A stretch of DNA of 64,000 bases from Paenibacillus sp. 19GGS1-52 (GTDB taxonomy: Bacteria > Bacillota > Bacilli > Paenibacillales > Paenibacillaceae). The stretch is taken from NCBI RefSeq assembly GCF_022369515.1, contig NZ_CP059724.1:2790001-2854000 (forward strand), in the 5' to 3' direction. Made by a program: the position numbers and the translations under genes. The notes below the pieces were generated by a model. The model had not been told where the DNA came from and did not search any database. It saw only the letters and a list, made by a program, of their open reading frames with translations. Numbering within the stretch: the first letter of the stretch is position 1; each line of letters opens with the position of its first letter. Below are positions 41,697-50,427 of the stretch, piece after piece.

Positions 41697-43505
41697 ATGG
41701 CAACAACAAATTATGGTTTACCGATTATCACAAGCACAATGACAGGTGATGTTCCAAGAGATATGAATGCTTTAGCCAATGCAACAGATACTGCTTTATT
41801 GAGCGTAAAGAATACAGCAATGGCAGCATTTACAGGTGATATTACAAAGGCAGCAGGAAGTACATCAACAGCTATCACAGCAGGAGTCATTGTAAATGCA
41901 GATGTTAATGCGGCTGCAAATATCGACGCTTCCAAAATTGGTACAGGAGTTGTAAGTAATGCTGAATTCAATTATTTGGATGGGGTTACATCTGCAATTC
42001 AGACACAAATAACATCAAAACAGTCAATATCTGAGAAAGGTGCTGTTAATGGCTATGCTCCATTGGATGCAAATGGTTTCTTGCCAGCGACATATTCAGG
42101 AGCGATAACGGGAGATATTACATCTGCTGCTGGTAGTAGTGTATCCGCCATTACCGCTGGAGTGATCGTTAATGCTGACGTTAATGCAGCGGCTAATATT
42201 GATGCAACTAAGATAGGTACAGGTATAGTATCAACAACTGAATTTAACTATCTTGACGGAGTTACTTCTTCTATTCAAACACAAATTGCTGCAAAGCTAC
42301 CAACGGCATCCTATACGGCTGCTGATGTACTAGCAAAATTATTAACGGTAGACGGTGCGGGTAGCCTAGTAGACGCTGACACACTGGACACCTACCATGC
42401 CGCAGACTTTCCAAAACAGACAACGGCAGCGCTGACCTACTATGTGCGGACGGACGGAAACGATGCCAATACGGGGCTGGCTAATACAGCGGGCGGGGCG
42501 TTAAAAACCATACAGGCGGCGATATGGAAGTTACCGCGCATTGTAAACAGCCTGGTAATAATTAATGTTGCAGCGGGTACGTATGCCGAAGATGTTATTA
42601 TTGCAGGGTTTTCAGGGTCTGGTGTTATCCAAATTGTAGGTGACACAGTATTAAGTTCTACACGGTCTATTCAGTCACTAAATCTTTCTAGTAATGCACT
42701 ACGTACTGAGGTTTATGGAGTAGCTACAACAAAAACGACAACCGCAGGCTTTACTGTGAGCGGCTGTATTAATGCTTACTTAGCCCGTTGCGTTTGTATA
42801 ACGGCCTCGTCATTCCAAGGGTTTTATATTGAAGAGGGCAATTGCCATATGGCAGAATGTCAAGCAAGCAACAGACTTGCGGGGGTTTATGCGCATGTAA
42901 ACGGTAAAGTGCTGGTACAGAATATGACGGGTAGCGGCAACAATGTAGGATATAGCGCCTCTTATGGCGGTCAAATTTCGGTTGGTGCTTCTACAATAAC
43001 AGCAACGTCATTATACACAACGTTTTACGGTGGTGTTATTTTCGGTAATGATGTTGGCGGCGCTGTTAACCCATGGGGAGATAGTACTAGGGGAACTAGA
43101 TCAGGGGTATTCTATTATACAAACGCCACACAGCCACTTACTGCAAACGTGAGCGCTAAAGTACTATTTCAAAACTCTTTATTCCCTGACGCACTTTCTG
43201 AATTTAGTTCAAGTCGTTTTACTGCAAAAGGTGGTATAGGGTTATACAGTATCAGCGGTATTATGGGGTGGCAATCTGGTATTTCTTCTACAACAACATC
43301 CATAGAAATATTTTTATTTAAAAACGGAGCGTTACACCTTAATTTAGGCCGAGTTTCAGGTTTTACGCTAAATAATCCGCAAGTACCTTATTGCGCCACT
43401 GTTGAACTATACCCTGGCGAATACATTGAAATGTACGCTTTGACAAGTACCGCGAGTGTACTGAATTCAAATATAACAACATTCTCAGTGGTTAGAATCG
43501 CATAA
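41697..43505 (+). CDS. Tail fibre with a duplicated shaft unit
   Basis: 602 residues. Two near-identical shaft units (about 46-104 and 140-198), each containing TAITAGVIVNADVNAAANID and the segment EFNYLDGVTS, then a linker and, from about 245, a parallel beta-helix-like C-terminal part (NGNDANTGLANTAGGALKTIQAAIW). Codon composition becomes GC-richer at about 42355-42600, then falls again, suggesting module exchange. Probably the receptor-binding fibre (XkdV position). Confidence 0.8.
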   Translation: MATTNYGLPIITSTMTGDVPRDMNALANATDTALLSVKNTAMAAFTGDITKAAGSTSTAITAGVIVNADVNAAANIDASKIGTGVVSNAEFNYLDGVTSAIQTQITSKQSISEKGAVNGYAPLDANGFLPATYSGAITGDITSAAGSSVSAITAGVIVNADVNAAANIDATKIGTGIVSTTEFNYLDGVTSSIQTQIAAKLPTASYTAADVLAKLLTVDGAGSLVDADTLDTYHAADFPKQTTAALTYYVRTDGNDANTGLANTAGGALKTIQAAIWKLPRIVNSLVIINVAAGTYAEDVIIAGFSGSGVIQIVGDTVLSSTRSIQSLNLSSNALRTEVYGVATTKTTTAGFTVSGCINAYLARCVCITASSFQGFYIEEGNCHMAECQASNRLAGVYAHVNGKVLVQNMTGSGNNVGYSASYGGQISVGASTITATSLYTTFYGGVIFGNDVGGAVNPWGDSTRGTRSGVFYYTNATQPLTANVSAKVLFQNSLFPDALSEFSSSRFTAKGGIGLYSISGIMGWQSGISSTTTSIEIFLFKNGALHLNLGRVSGFTLNNPQVPYCATVELYPGEYIEMYALTSTASVLNSNITTFSVVRIA

Positions 43506-43520
43506 GAAGGGATGAAAAAT

Positions 43521-43790
43521 ATGAATATAGCACAAGTGATCATGCACCTATACCCGACAGCTAACCAAATGATTGATTTTATGGTACAAGATAATTCAGA
43601 CGGCAACGGCCCATTCATAGCCTTTTGGAATCTACCAGAGCCACAACCGACAGAAACCGAATTACAGGCAGCGTGGGAGGCTTATCTAGAAGAACAAGCA
43701 AACAAGCCGCCAGTACTAACTGAGATCGAGCAGTTACAATCAGAAGTATCTTCACTATGGTATGAAATTATGACGATAGGAGGTGCATGA
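43521..43790 (+). CDS. XkdW-like protein
   Basis: 89 residues from ATG 43521, (MNIAQVIMHLYPTANQMIDFMVQDNSDGNGPFIAFWNLPEPQPTE). Ends with a coiled coil IEQLQSEVSSLWYEIMTIGG. The position after the fibre gene fits XkdW. Confidence 0.75.
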   Translation: MNIAQVIMHLYPTANQMIDFMVQDNSDGNGPFIAFWNLPEPQPTETELQAAWEAYLEEQANKPPVLTEIEQLQSEVSSLWYEIMTIGGA

Positions 43791-43791
43791 A

Positions 43792-43929
43792 ATGGTATGG
43801 TTTAATCGTATAAAGAAGTTTTACGATGCTGGTTTCTGGACGAAAGATATGGTAGCCGACGGAGTTGTGGCTAAGAAAATAACAGCTGAACAGTATGAAG
43901 AGATTACAGGAGATATTTATATTACCTAA
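43792..43929 (+). CDS. XkdX-like small protein
   Basis: 45 residues: MVWFNRIKKFYDAGFWTKDM, then KITAEQYEEITGDIY. This is the XkdX pattern, a short gene always placed after XkdW. AGGAGGTGC 8 nt before the ATG. Confidence 0.85.
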   Translation: MVWFNRIKKFYDAGFWTKDMVADGVVAKKITAEQYEEITGDIYIT

Positions 43930-43954
43930 TTACAACAAGAGAGGATGAATTATA

Positions 43955-44221
43955 ATGAGAATTTTCGCAGCCAAATTATTAGGAAGTAATGTATCTGATT
44001 TCGGGTCTGTTACACCAAGCAACACAGTCAATTTGACTACTCAGGCTATTAGTATTGCCGTAGCAGGTACAGCAGGAACAGTATCTGTAGTGAAACCAGA
44101 TGGTACATCCGTTATTATTCCTTCTGCATTATTGCCTGTTGGACAATTTGTACCATTTCCAGCAACTAGAATTAATGCAACCGGAACAACAGCAACCGAA
44201 ATATGGGTAATGTACCAATGA
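43955..44221 (+). CDS. Small virion protein, possibly spike-base type
   Basis: 88 residues, serine/threonine/alanine-rich and beta: SVTPSNTVNLTTQAISIAVAGTAGTVSVVKPDG...PFPATRINATGTTATEIWVMY. It resembles the small spike-base proteins of some phages and transfer agents. Tentative. Overlaps the next gene by 4 nt. Confidence 0.55.
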   Translation: MRIFAAKLLGSNVSDFGSVTPSNTVNLTTQAISIAVAGTAGTVSVVKPDGTSVIIPSALLPVGQFVPFPATRINATGTTATEIWVMYQ

Positions 44222-44793
44222 TTATCGGGGCTGGCGTAGGTGTAGGATTTGGTTATGGAGTAAGAGCAAAAACATTCAAAACATATGTCAAAGACAGTTT
44301 TGATAGAGCTGACGCGACAACATTAGGTACATCCGAAACTGGACAGATATGGGCTAGTGCGATGAAAATAGCCAATGGCAAGGCGTATGCTGATGCTTGG
44401 GTAACAGCAAAAATTAACGCTGGCTATGCTGATTATGAGATTAGTTGTGATGTTACCAGAGGGATAAGTACAGCCTGTTCATTAGGGTTTCGTTTAAGTG
44501 CAACTAATGATGCTGACCGCATGGAATTGATATTGAGCGGCAGTACTGTACAAATCAATAAAAAGGTAAACTTTGTATCAACTAATCTAGGCAGCTATAC
44601 ACGTGCTTATGTATCCGGTGAGATTATTCAGCTTAAGGCTATTTGTGTTGGTTCAAGCATTAAATGTTATGTCAATGATCAATTGATCTTTAACATTACA
44701 GATGCTGAATTAATTACACGTACATATGTGGGTATTTTCCCCAACAATAGCACACTCATTAAATACGACAACTTCTTAGTAAAGGAGGTTTAG
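44218..44793 (+). CDS. Virion-associated beta-sandwich protein
   Basis: 191 residues starting in the ATGA overlap at 44218. A glycine-rich hydrophobic start (IIGAGVGVGFGYGV) is followed by a jelly-roll/LamG-like domain (DSFDRADATTLGTS ... KYDNFLVKEV), often seen in glycan-binding proteins. Likely part of the tail tip or receptor-binding apparatus. Confidence 0.6.
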   Translation: MIIGAGVGVGFGYGVRAKTFKTYVKDSFDRADATTLGTSETGQIWASAMKIANGKAYADAWVTAKINAGYADYEISCDVTRGISTACSLGFRLSATNDADRMELILSGSTVQINKKVNFVSTNLGSYTRAYVSGEIIQLKAICVGSSIKCYVNDQLIFNITDAELITRTYVGIFPNNSTLIKYDNFLVKEV

Positions 44794-44798
44794 TCACT

Positions 44799-44936
44799 AT
44801 GACTAATTTACTAGTAACTAAAATAGGTACTGGAGTAGAAGGGGATTTATATCGCCCTGATACAACAGAGGAGCGCTGGCAGATTGTTGAAACTAGAGAT
44901 ACAGAGTATGTGATTGAATTAATTGAGACTAGATAA
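44799..44936 (+). CDS. Small prophage protein before the holin
   Basis: 45 residues (MTNLLVTKIGTGVEGDLYRP...), acidic, with AAAGGAGG 10 nt upstream. No family recognised. Confidence 0.55.
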   Translation: MTNLLVTKIGTGVEGDLYRPDTTEERWQIVETRDTEYVIELIETR

Positions 44937-44970
44937 TACGTCTCTTTTTTTATGAATTAGGGGTGATGAA

Positions 44971-45384
44971 ATGGAACATATAGGTATAATTCTAAAATTA
45001 ATAATTGGACTTATCTCAGGAATAGTATCATGGCTAATAGGTGGATTGGGACTGGTTTTCACCGTTTTGCTTGCATTGCAAATGATAGATTTCATAACAG
45101 GACTTATGGTTGGGATATATGAGAAGAATATAAACTCGCGAATTGGAACTAAAGGACTTATTAGAAAAACATATGTAATTTTATTGATTGGTGCTGTATA
45201 TATGGTCGAGTCCGCTATGTTGGGTAGTCATGGAATAATCACAGATGGAATATCTGCTTCTTTTTGTTTGGTTGAGTTCGTGAGTATTGTTGAAAATGGT
45301 GGCAAAATGGGTGTTCCACTTCCTGATAAAGTTAAGAATTTGATTCTGGTGTTGAAGAATAAGGATAAATCAGAGGTTGAATAA
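44971..45384 (+). CDS. Holin (toxin-secretion/phage lysis family)
   Basis: 137 residues with transmembrane segments at about 5-27, 29-50 and 67-88 and the family motif DFITGLMVGIYEKNINSRIGTKGLIRK; the end is polar. Forms lesions that let the endolysin reach the wall. Confidence 0.88.
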   Translation: MEHIGIILKLIIGLISGIVSWLIGGLGLVFTVLLALQMIDFITGLMVGIYEKNINSRIGTKGLIRKTYVILLIGAVYMVESAMLGSHGIITDGISASFCLVEFVSIVENGGKMGVPLPDKVKNLILVLKNKDKSEVE

Positions 45385-45413
45385 AAATACGAATAAAGGG
45401 AGTAGTCATCAAT

Positions 45414-46046
45414 ATGAGTAGAAAAATATCACAGGCAGGAATCAGCCTAATCAAATCATTTGAGGGTTGCAGACTTGCAGCATACAAACCTGTTCAGACT
45501 GAAACCTATTATACAATTGGATGGGGTCACTATGGATCAGATGTTAAAAAGGGTTCGACTATAACACAGTCACAAGCAGATGATATGTTAGTGTCTGACC
45601 TTGCTAAATATGAATCATATGTTAATGACACATCGTATGTACCCGTTACAGCACAGCTTAATCAGTACCAATTTGATGCACTTGTAAGCTTCTGTTATAA
45701 CTGTGGTAATGGCAACCTTCGAGCGTTATGTAAAGGCCGTTCAATTAAACAAATTTCAGAAAGTATTTTCAATTACAATAAGTCAAGCGGTACTGTTTTA
45801 GCTGGTTTAGTGAGACGTAGAAATGCAGAATTAGAATTGTTTAATAAGGTTGAACAGGTTGTAATCAAACCAGAGACAACGGGGAATGATGATGTGCAAC
45901 TAATTAAGCAAATTTTAACTAAAGATAACAGCGTACATAATGGATTCTTGAAAGATAATGTGAATTATGTTCCTGCTGAAGTTATTGAAGCGCTTGGTCA
46001 TAAAGTGTCATGGGACAATGTCAACAAGAAACTGTATATCTCATGA
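45414..46046 (+). CDS. Endolysin: GH24 lysozyme with a C-terminal binding-type module
   Basis: 210 residues. The lysozyme domain (1-150) has SFEGCRLAAYKPVQTETYYTIGWGHYG, with Glu17 in the T4-lysozyme position, and QLNQYQFDALVSFCYNCGNGN. The C-terminal part (about 165-210, NYVPAEVIEALGHKVSWDNV...) resembles the copper-amine-oxidase-like module of Paenibacillus surface proteins. It probably binds the host wall. Confidence 0.85.
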   Translation: MSRKISQAGISLIKSFEGCRLAAYKPVQTETYYTIGWGHYGSDVKKGSTITQSQADDMLVSDLAKYESYVNDTSYVPVTAQLNQYQFDALVSFCYNCGNGNLRALCKGRSIKQISESIFNYNKSSGTVLAGLVRRRNAELELFNKVEQVVIKPETTGNDDVQLIKQILTKDNSVHNGFLKDNVNYVPAEVIEALGHKVSWDNVNKKLYIS

Positions 46047-46051
46047 TTTAT

Positions 46052-46088
46052 AAGGTGTGATGCTAATATGGCATTGCACCTTTTTTTT
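46052..46088 (+). terminator. Terminator after the lysis genes
   Basis: AAGGTGTGATGC (46052-46063) pairs over 12 bp with GCATTGCACCTT (46071-46082), then a run of Ts. Confidence 0.88.
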
Positions 46089-46100
46089 CGTTTTGACAGC

Positions 46101-46143
46101 GATGGTCTATTGATAAATGATATAATAGGAAACATAAACCATC
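46101..46143 (+). promoter_or_regulatory. Integrase promoter with an attP-like palindrome
   Basis: GATGGTCTAT (46101-46110) and ATAAACCATC (46134-46143) form an inverted repeat (9/10). Between them is an extended -10, TGATATAAT (46118-46126). 46121-46142 matches attL phage sequence 11714-11735 at 19 of 22 positions. Likely an integrase-binding site. Confidence 0.55.
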
Positions 46144-46155
46144 AAGGAGGAAAAT

Positions 46156-47874
46156 ATGATAACTGTTGCTGCTTATGGTAGGGTAAGTACTAAACATGAT
46201 GATCAATTAAATTCACTACAGGCACAAATTAATTACTATTCAAACTACACAAATGACAAGGAAAACATGCAATTACATAAGGTTTATCATGACACATTAT
46301 CTGCAACAAGATGGGAAAAGAGAAAAGGTTTTAGAGAGTTATTACATGATGCTGGATTAGATATTGCTACAAGTGATAAGGGTACTATTATGATTGAATT
46401 AAGTGATAGAAAGCCTTTATTTAATCGCATTCTTGTTAAAGATATTTCTCGCTTCACACGTAATGTAAATGACAACAGAATATTTACCTTACTTAGGGAT
46501 AAAGGCGTATATATCGACTTCACAAATATGAACCTATCTACTGAGAATATGTCTGAGGAAACTATGCTACAAATTATGATGGTGTTCTCTCAACGTGAAT
46601 CACAAGATAGATCAGAGAAGGTATTGTTTGGACTTAAAGAAAGTGCTAAAAATGGACGCATCAGAATGAAAGATAATTTCTATGGTTATAGGCTTAATAA
46701 AGAACTTGATACGTTAATAACTTTACCAGATGGTACACAAGTATTATCTAACAGTTTAGAAATTGTTCCTGAAGAAGCAGAAATAGTTAGAATGATATAT
46801 GGACTATATATAGAGGGAAATGGGCTTAGAAAGATATTGCAGTATCTAGAGGCTAATGGAATTCTACGTGATGGAAAACCGTTTTCGCAGACAACAATTA
46901 ACAGGATGTTAAATAATCCAGCATATAAAGGTGTTCTTGTTCGCAATAAGATGGAGTCTCCATTAGTTTTTAGTAATAAAAAATCTGCAACGCTTAAAGA
47001 TGAGAAGGAATGGGAAATATTTGAGAATAGAATCCCTGCTATTGTTGATGCTGATACATTCGCAAACGCGCAAAAAGCGAGAGGGGGAAGGATTAATCAG
47101 GATAGAAAAGGTATTAAAACACAACACGGAAAATATTCTGGTAAGATTAAATGTGAAAAATGTGGTAAAGGTTATGTTCAAAACCGTGATAGGCATGGGA
47201 ATTTATTCATGAATTGTGCTACAAGGAAAACAAAAGGAGTTGCTGTCTGTTCAGCGAAAAATGTTAGAAACGATTTGATTGATGTTGCAGTAAATGAATT
47301 TATAGGAACAGGACTAGAAGAAACAATCATGAATTTTAAAAAAAGTTATACTGTTGAATTAAACAATTTAAAAAAGGAATTGTATGGAAAGATTGATAAC
47401 CAGCAGATCAGGGAATCAGAAGCATTACAACTAAAGATTAAAGATGTTATGGAGCGAAAAGAAAGATTAGGTATGTTGTTTGTAATGGGTAATTTCAATG
47501 AAGAAACATTACAAAAGATGGCTGCTGAAATAGATATGGAATACGAATCATTATCACAAAAATATCAACGTACCATATTATCAAATGAAGAATTACAGGA
47601 GGAAATAAAAGATATAGACGATACTATTAAGAGTCTAAAAGATTTCAAATTTAATAAGGAAGTCACCGGAGATACAATAATGAATCTAATTAGCAGTATT
47701 GGTGTTATGAATTACAGCGGTATTGATAATGTGACTTCTAATGAAAGTAATAATAATGAAGGATTTATATTCACATTTGAATTTAAAATGTTTGAACGAT
47801 TAAATCAAATCGTAGAAAAGTATAAGTTAATGGGTAAGGTGCATACCGAAAACACCATCAGTGTGATACTGTGA
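46156..47874 (+). CDS. Large serine recombinase (integrase)
   Basis: 572 residues. Catalytic domain with AYGRVSTKHDDQLNSLQAQI (nucleophile Ser11) and LVKDISRFTRNVNDNRIF; recombinase domain near 190-290; zinc ribbon CEKCGKGYVQNRDRHGNLFMNC...C (about 335-372); coiled coil (about 385-520). AAGGAGG upstream of ATG. The stop is 30 nt from the attR core. It should integrate the phage without host factors; excision would need a directionality factor, not identified. Confidence 0.95.
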   Translation: MITVAAYGRVSTKHDDQLNSLQAQINYYSNYTNDKENMQLHKVYHDTLSATRWEKRKGFRELLHDAGLDIATSDKGTIMIELSDRKPLFNRILVKDISRFTRNVNDNRIFTLLRDKGVYIDFTNMNLSTENMSEETMLQIMMVFSQRESQDRSEKVLFGLKESAKNGRIRMKDNFYGYRLNKELDTLITLPDGTQVLSNSLEIVPEEAEIVRMIYGLYIEGNGLRKILQYLEANGILRDGKPFSQTTINRMLNNPAYKGVLVRNKMESPLVFSNKKSATLKDEKEWEIFENRIPAIVDADTFANAQKARGGRINQDRKGIKTQHGKYSGKIKCEKCGKGYVQNRDRHGNLFMNCATRKTKGVAVCSAKNVRNDLIDVAVNEFIGTGLEETIMNFKKSYTVELNNLKKELYGKIDNQQIRESEALQLKIKDVMERKERLGMLFVMGNFNEETLQKMAAEIDMEYESLSQKYQRTILSNEELQEEIKDIDDTIKSLKDFKFNKEVTGDTIMNLISSIGVMNYSGIDNVTSNESNNNEGFIFTFEFKMFERLNQIVEKYKLMGKVHTENTISVIL

Positions 47875-47903
47875 AATAAGTATGGTCTATGTTACTACTA
47901 ATA

Positions 47904-47915
47904 AATATTATAGGA
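47904..47915. other. attR core
   Basis: AATATTATAGGA, matching 11712-11723. The phage arm 47874-47893 is complementary (19/20) to 11724-11743. The midpoint of the rebuilt palindrome falls at AA 47904-47905, the likely crossover dinucleotide. Confidence 0.85.
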
Positions 47916-49505
47916 CTGCCAGACTCCGCCATTCGTGAAGCAGTAGAAAGGGTGCGAGCTGCCGTTAAAAATTGCGGCTACCGTTACCCTCAGCAACGCA
48001 TTACGATTAATCTGGCTCCTGCCGATCTGCGGAAAGAAGGCTCGGCGTTCGATTTGGCCATCGCACTGGGTATTCTGACGACTAGCGGCCAATTGATCAT
48101 GCCTGCTGCCCAAGAGATGCTGTTGATCGGTGAGCTTGCCCTCGATGGCAGTCTGCGACCCGTAAGCGGAGTTCTACCCATGGTGGAAGCTGCCCGTAGA
48201 GCGGGTATACAGGCTGTACTGCTCCCCAAAGAAAATGCTGCAGAAGCTGCACTAATCAGTGGACTAACTGTGTATGTCATGGATCATTTAAGGGGTCTGG
48301 AAAATTCGGGTGAGACAACCTCAGCAGTTGAACCGGAGGTTATTCCTGCCGAGTTTGTTTCGGTGGAAGCCGTATCATTTTCACCTCTACCTTTTCCTGT
48401 GTCAACGAGCACGGGTTCAGTTTCCAGAGAACGGCCTCCAATATTGGCAATTTCCCTGGAGCATCTCCGGTATGTAGTTCCTGTACATAACTCTTCTCCA
48501 ACAGACCATTCTTTGCGCATGAGAAATGAAATGTTGGATGATTATAGTGATGTATTGGGTCAGCAGCATGTCAAGAGAGCGTTAACTATTGCCGCGGCAG
48601 GGATGCATAACATCCTCCTGATGGGTCCTCCAGGGACAGGGAAAACGATGCTGATCAAACGTCTGCCAGGCATCCTTCCACAGTTATCTGACAGCGAGGC
48701 ACTAGAGGTGACCAAGATTTTCAGTGCTGCCGGAAAGCTTAAGGATGCTCATAGTGGTTTACTGCGCAGCAGGCCCTTTCGCTCACCGCACCATACGATT
48801 TCAAGCGCAGGACTTATTGGCGGCGGAGGAATCCCCAAACCGGGAGAGGTCAGTTTGGCTCATCGCGGGATTCTCTTCTTGGATGAGCTCCCTGAATTCT
48901 CCCGCAACGTGCTTGAAGTGCTGCGCCAACCGCTGGAGGATGGGGTTGTGACGATAAGCCGTGCACGGGCTTCTTTCACATTCCCCGCTCAATTTATGTT
49001 AGCCGCATCTATGAATCCGTGCAGCTGTGGTTTCCTCGGAAGTGGGAACCCACTACAAGGTTGTTCGTGCAGTCCTGCCCGTATTGCTCAATACCGGGCA
49101 AAAATTTCTGGGCCGCTTCTGGACCGGATCGATTTGCAGGTTGATGTCCCCCGTCCCAAGGATTGGGGTAAGCAAGGTACAGTTATATCCTCGGCAGATA
49201 TGCGTGCCGAAGTTGTAGCAGCCCAAGCAATACAAGCTGAGCGCTATCAACACTTGTCCATCTCCTGGAATAGCGAGCTTTCCGGGGCTGCCCTTCGTCG
49301 TTATGCTAATCTGGGAAAAGAGGGCACTCAGCTGTTGCATAGTATTTTGGAGACACTGGGTCTAAGTATGCGAGCACATGATCGAATTATTAAGCTCTCC
49401 CGAACGATAGCTGATTTGGCTGGCGCGGCTGATATCAGCTCCGCACACCTGGCAGAAGCGGTGCAATATCGTAATTTGGATCGTCAGGTGACATCAGAAG
49501 AATAA
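47904..49505 (+). pseudogene. comM: 3' fragment of comM/yifB
   Basis: From GLPDSAIREAVERVRAAVKNCGYRYPQQRITINLAP on, this is the bulk of ComM: Lon-like N-terminal domain, variable linker (about residues 145-215 of the fragment), Walker A GPPGTGKT, VSLAHRGILFLDELPEF (Walker B), AASMNPCSCG and a C-terminal LSMRAHDRIIKLSRTIADLAG module. The reading frame is intact and would be restored by excision. An ATG at 47889 is in frame but has no ribosome site, so little product is expected in the lysogen. Confidence 0.92.
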
Positions 49506-49842
49506 ATAGCTGAGCAATATTTCTTAACTCTTGCAGTAGTTCGATTTGATCGTAATAAGACCAAGCCATACTGAATTATACCGGTTGGCTTGGTGACAAC
49601 GATGATTAGTGGGGCTCCTCGTTATAGTGCTCTTCAACAAATCGAACGAAATAAGTTAATTCCCCTTTGGCTTGAACTGATAGGTGTTATTAAGCTTTTC
49701 GGGTCAACGTTTAGAATATATACAGTCAACTGAAAACTCGTTCAGCGCATGTGGTGGGCGTTCGGTAGTATTGGAGAAATACTTTGGCCATGAAGCCTAT
49801 TTTGCCTCTAGAAACTTGGGACAGTAGATCTCTTATCCATCT
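49506..49842. other. Gene-free stretch after comM
   Basis: ACCAAGCCA/TGGCTTGGT hairpin (about 49559-49594) lies between a wider inverted repeat GTTCGATTTG (49539-49548)/CAAATCGAAC (49638-49647). The hairpin may end comM mRNA although it lacks a T run. A minus-strand remnant frame (KGELTYFVRFVEEHYNEEPH) ends within it. Function unknown. Confidence 0.35.
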
Positions 49843-50181
49843 GAAGTATTGAAAGTCAACCACCTAACTGGTTTACCTCTCATATCACCATTTGTAAACT
49901 TTAAATTTTTAAAGAAAATGAATACTCAATCTGCTTTCTCCCTAGAAAACACAAAAGAGAACCCTTCGGTTCCCTCTTTTTGTAGAACATTTAGATGTTG
50001 ATCCAATCTTTCCTTTGGCTTCTCTTCTGGCTTAGGTGGAGCCATCTTCAAATATGATTGAATAGTTACTCCCATCTGAATAGCATACTTTTACATCTTA
50101 ATAGCATATTGCTGTTAGATTGATATTAGAGGATTCTTGAATCTGAGTGTGTTCTTTTCAACTCCCTGACTAACTCCAAGT
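49843..50181 (-). pseudogene. Relic of a related prophage (left-end gene, terS, terL pieces)
   Basis: Read on the minus strand, three pieces align with the resident prophage in the same order: 50137-50181 with 11977-12022 (left-end gene), 50002-50138 with 27001-27133 (end of terS), and 49843-49998 with 27238-27397 (start of terL). Substitutions and stop codons break the frames. It is the scar of an older, largely deleted relative in the opposite direction. Confidence 0.8.
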
Positions 50182-50221
50182 GTTTCATTTTCTTGGTTTC
50201 AGATATGATATAACACAACAT

Positions 50222-50251
50222 AAAAGACTACCTCTTAAGAAGTAGTCTTTT
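50222..50251. terminator. Terminator for the minus-strand small gene
   Basis: AAAAGACTAC (50222-50231) pairs with GTAGTCTTTT (50242-50251); T/A runs on both sides make it bidirectional. Confidence 0.8.
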
Positions 50252-50256
50252 ATTGT

Positions 50257-50427
50257 TCAGTTCAGTTGTATATTTAACAATGAAAACAAAGCCCAAACCA
50301 ATATAGCTAAAAATAGAGAAATTAAGAATCTACTCATTTTTCCCCTTTTGTCAAGGAGCAAATACATCATTATAAAAGATATTATAGGACTAAGTACTAA
50401 AGATGTGATTATAACAATTTGTTCCAT
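50257..50427 (-). CDS. Small two-helix membrane protein
   Basis: 56 residues, MEQIVIITSLVLSPIISFIM then LLLDKRGKMSRFLISLFLAILVWALFSLL, i.e. two transmembrane helices around a basic loop. AAGGGAGA 6 nt upstream of the ATG. It could be a remnant of the old prophage cargo or a host gene. The sequence ATATTATAGGACT within it copies the comM attachment region. Confidence 0.6.
   Translation of the reverse strand: MEQIVIITSLVLSPIISFIMMYLLLDKRGKMSRFLISLFLAILVWALFSLLNIQLN

Larger units (their letters stand above)
11712..47915. mobile_element. 36.2-kb prophage integrated in comM
   Basis: Bounded by a 12-bp direct repeat (11712-11723 and 47904-47915) and carrying an integrase beside the right end. It encodes a ribbon-helix-helix regulator, a YonO-like RNA polymerase, packaging, an HK97-type head, a contractile tail in PBSX/xkd order, and lysis genes. 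Base composition is clearly lower in GC than the flanks. The structural genes all look intact, so the element may be inducible. No replication gene or CI-type repressor was recognised. Confidence 0.95.

Noticed and set aside
41830..42290. CRISPR-like or other DNA repeat array in the fibre gene
   Set aside because: Only two copies, repeated at protein level with divergent codons; a coding duplication.
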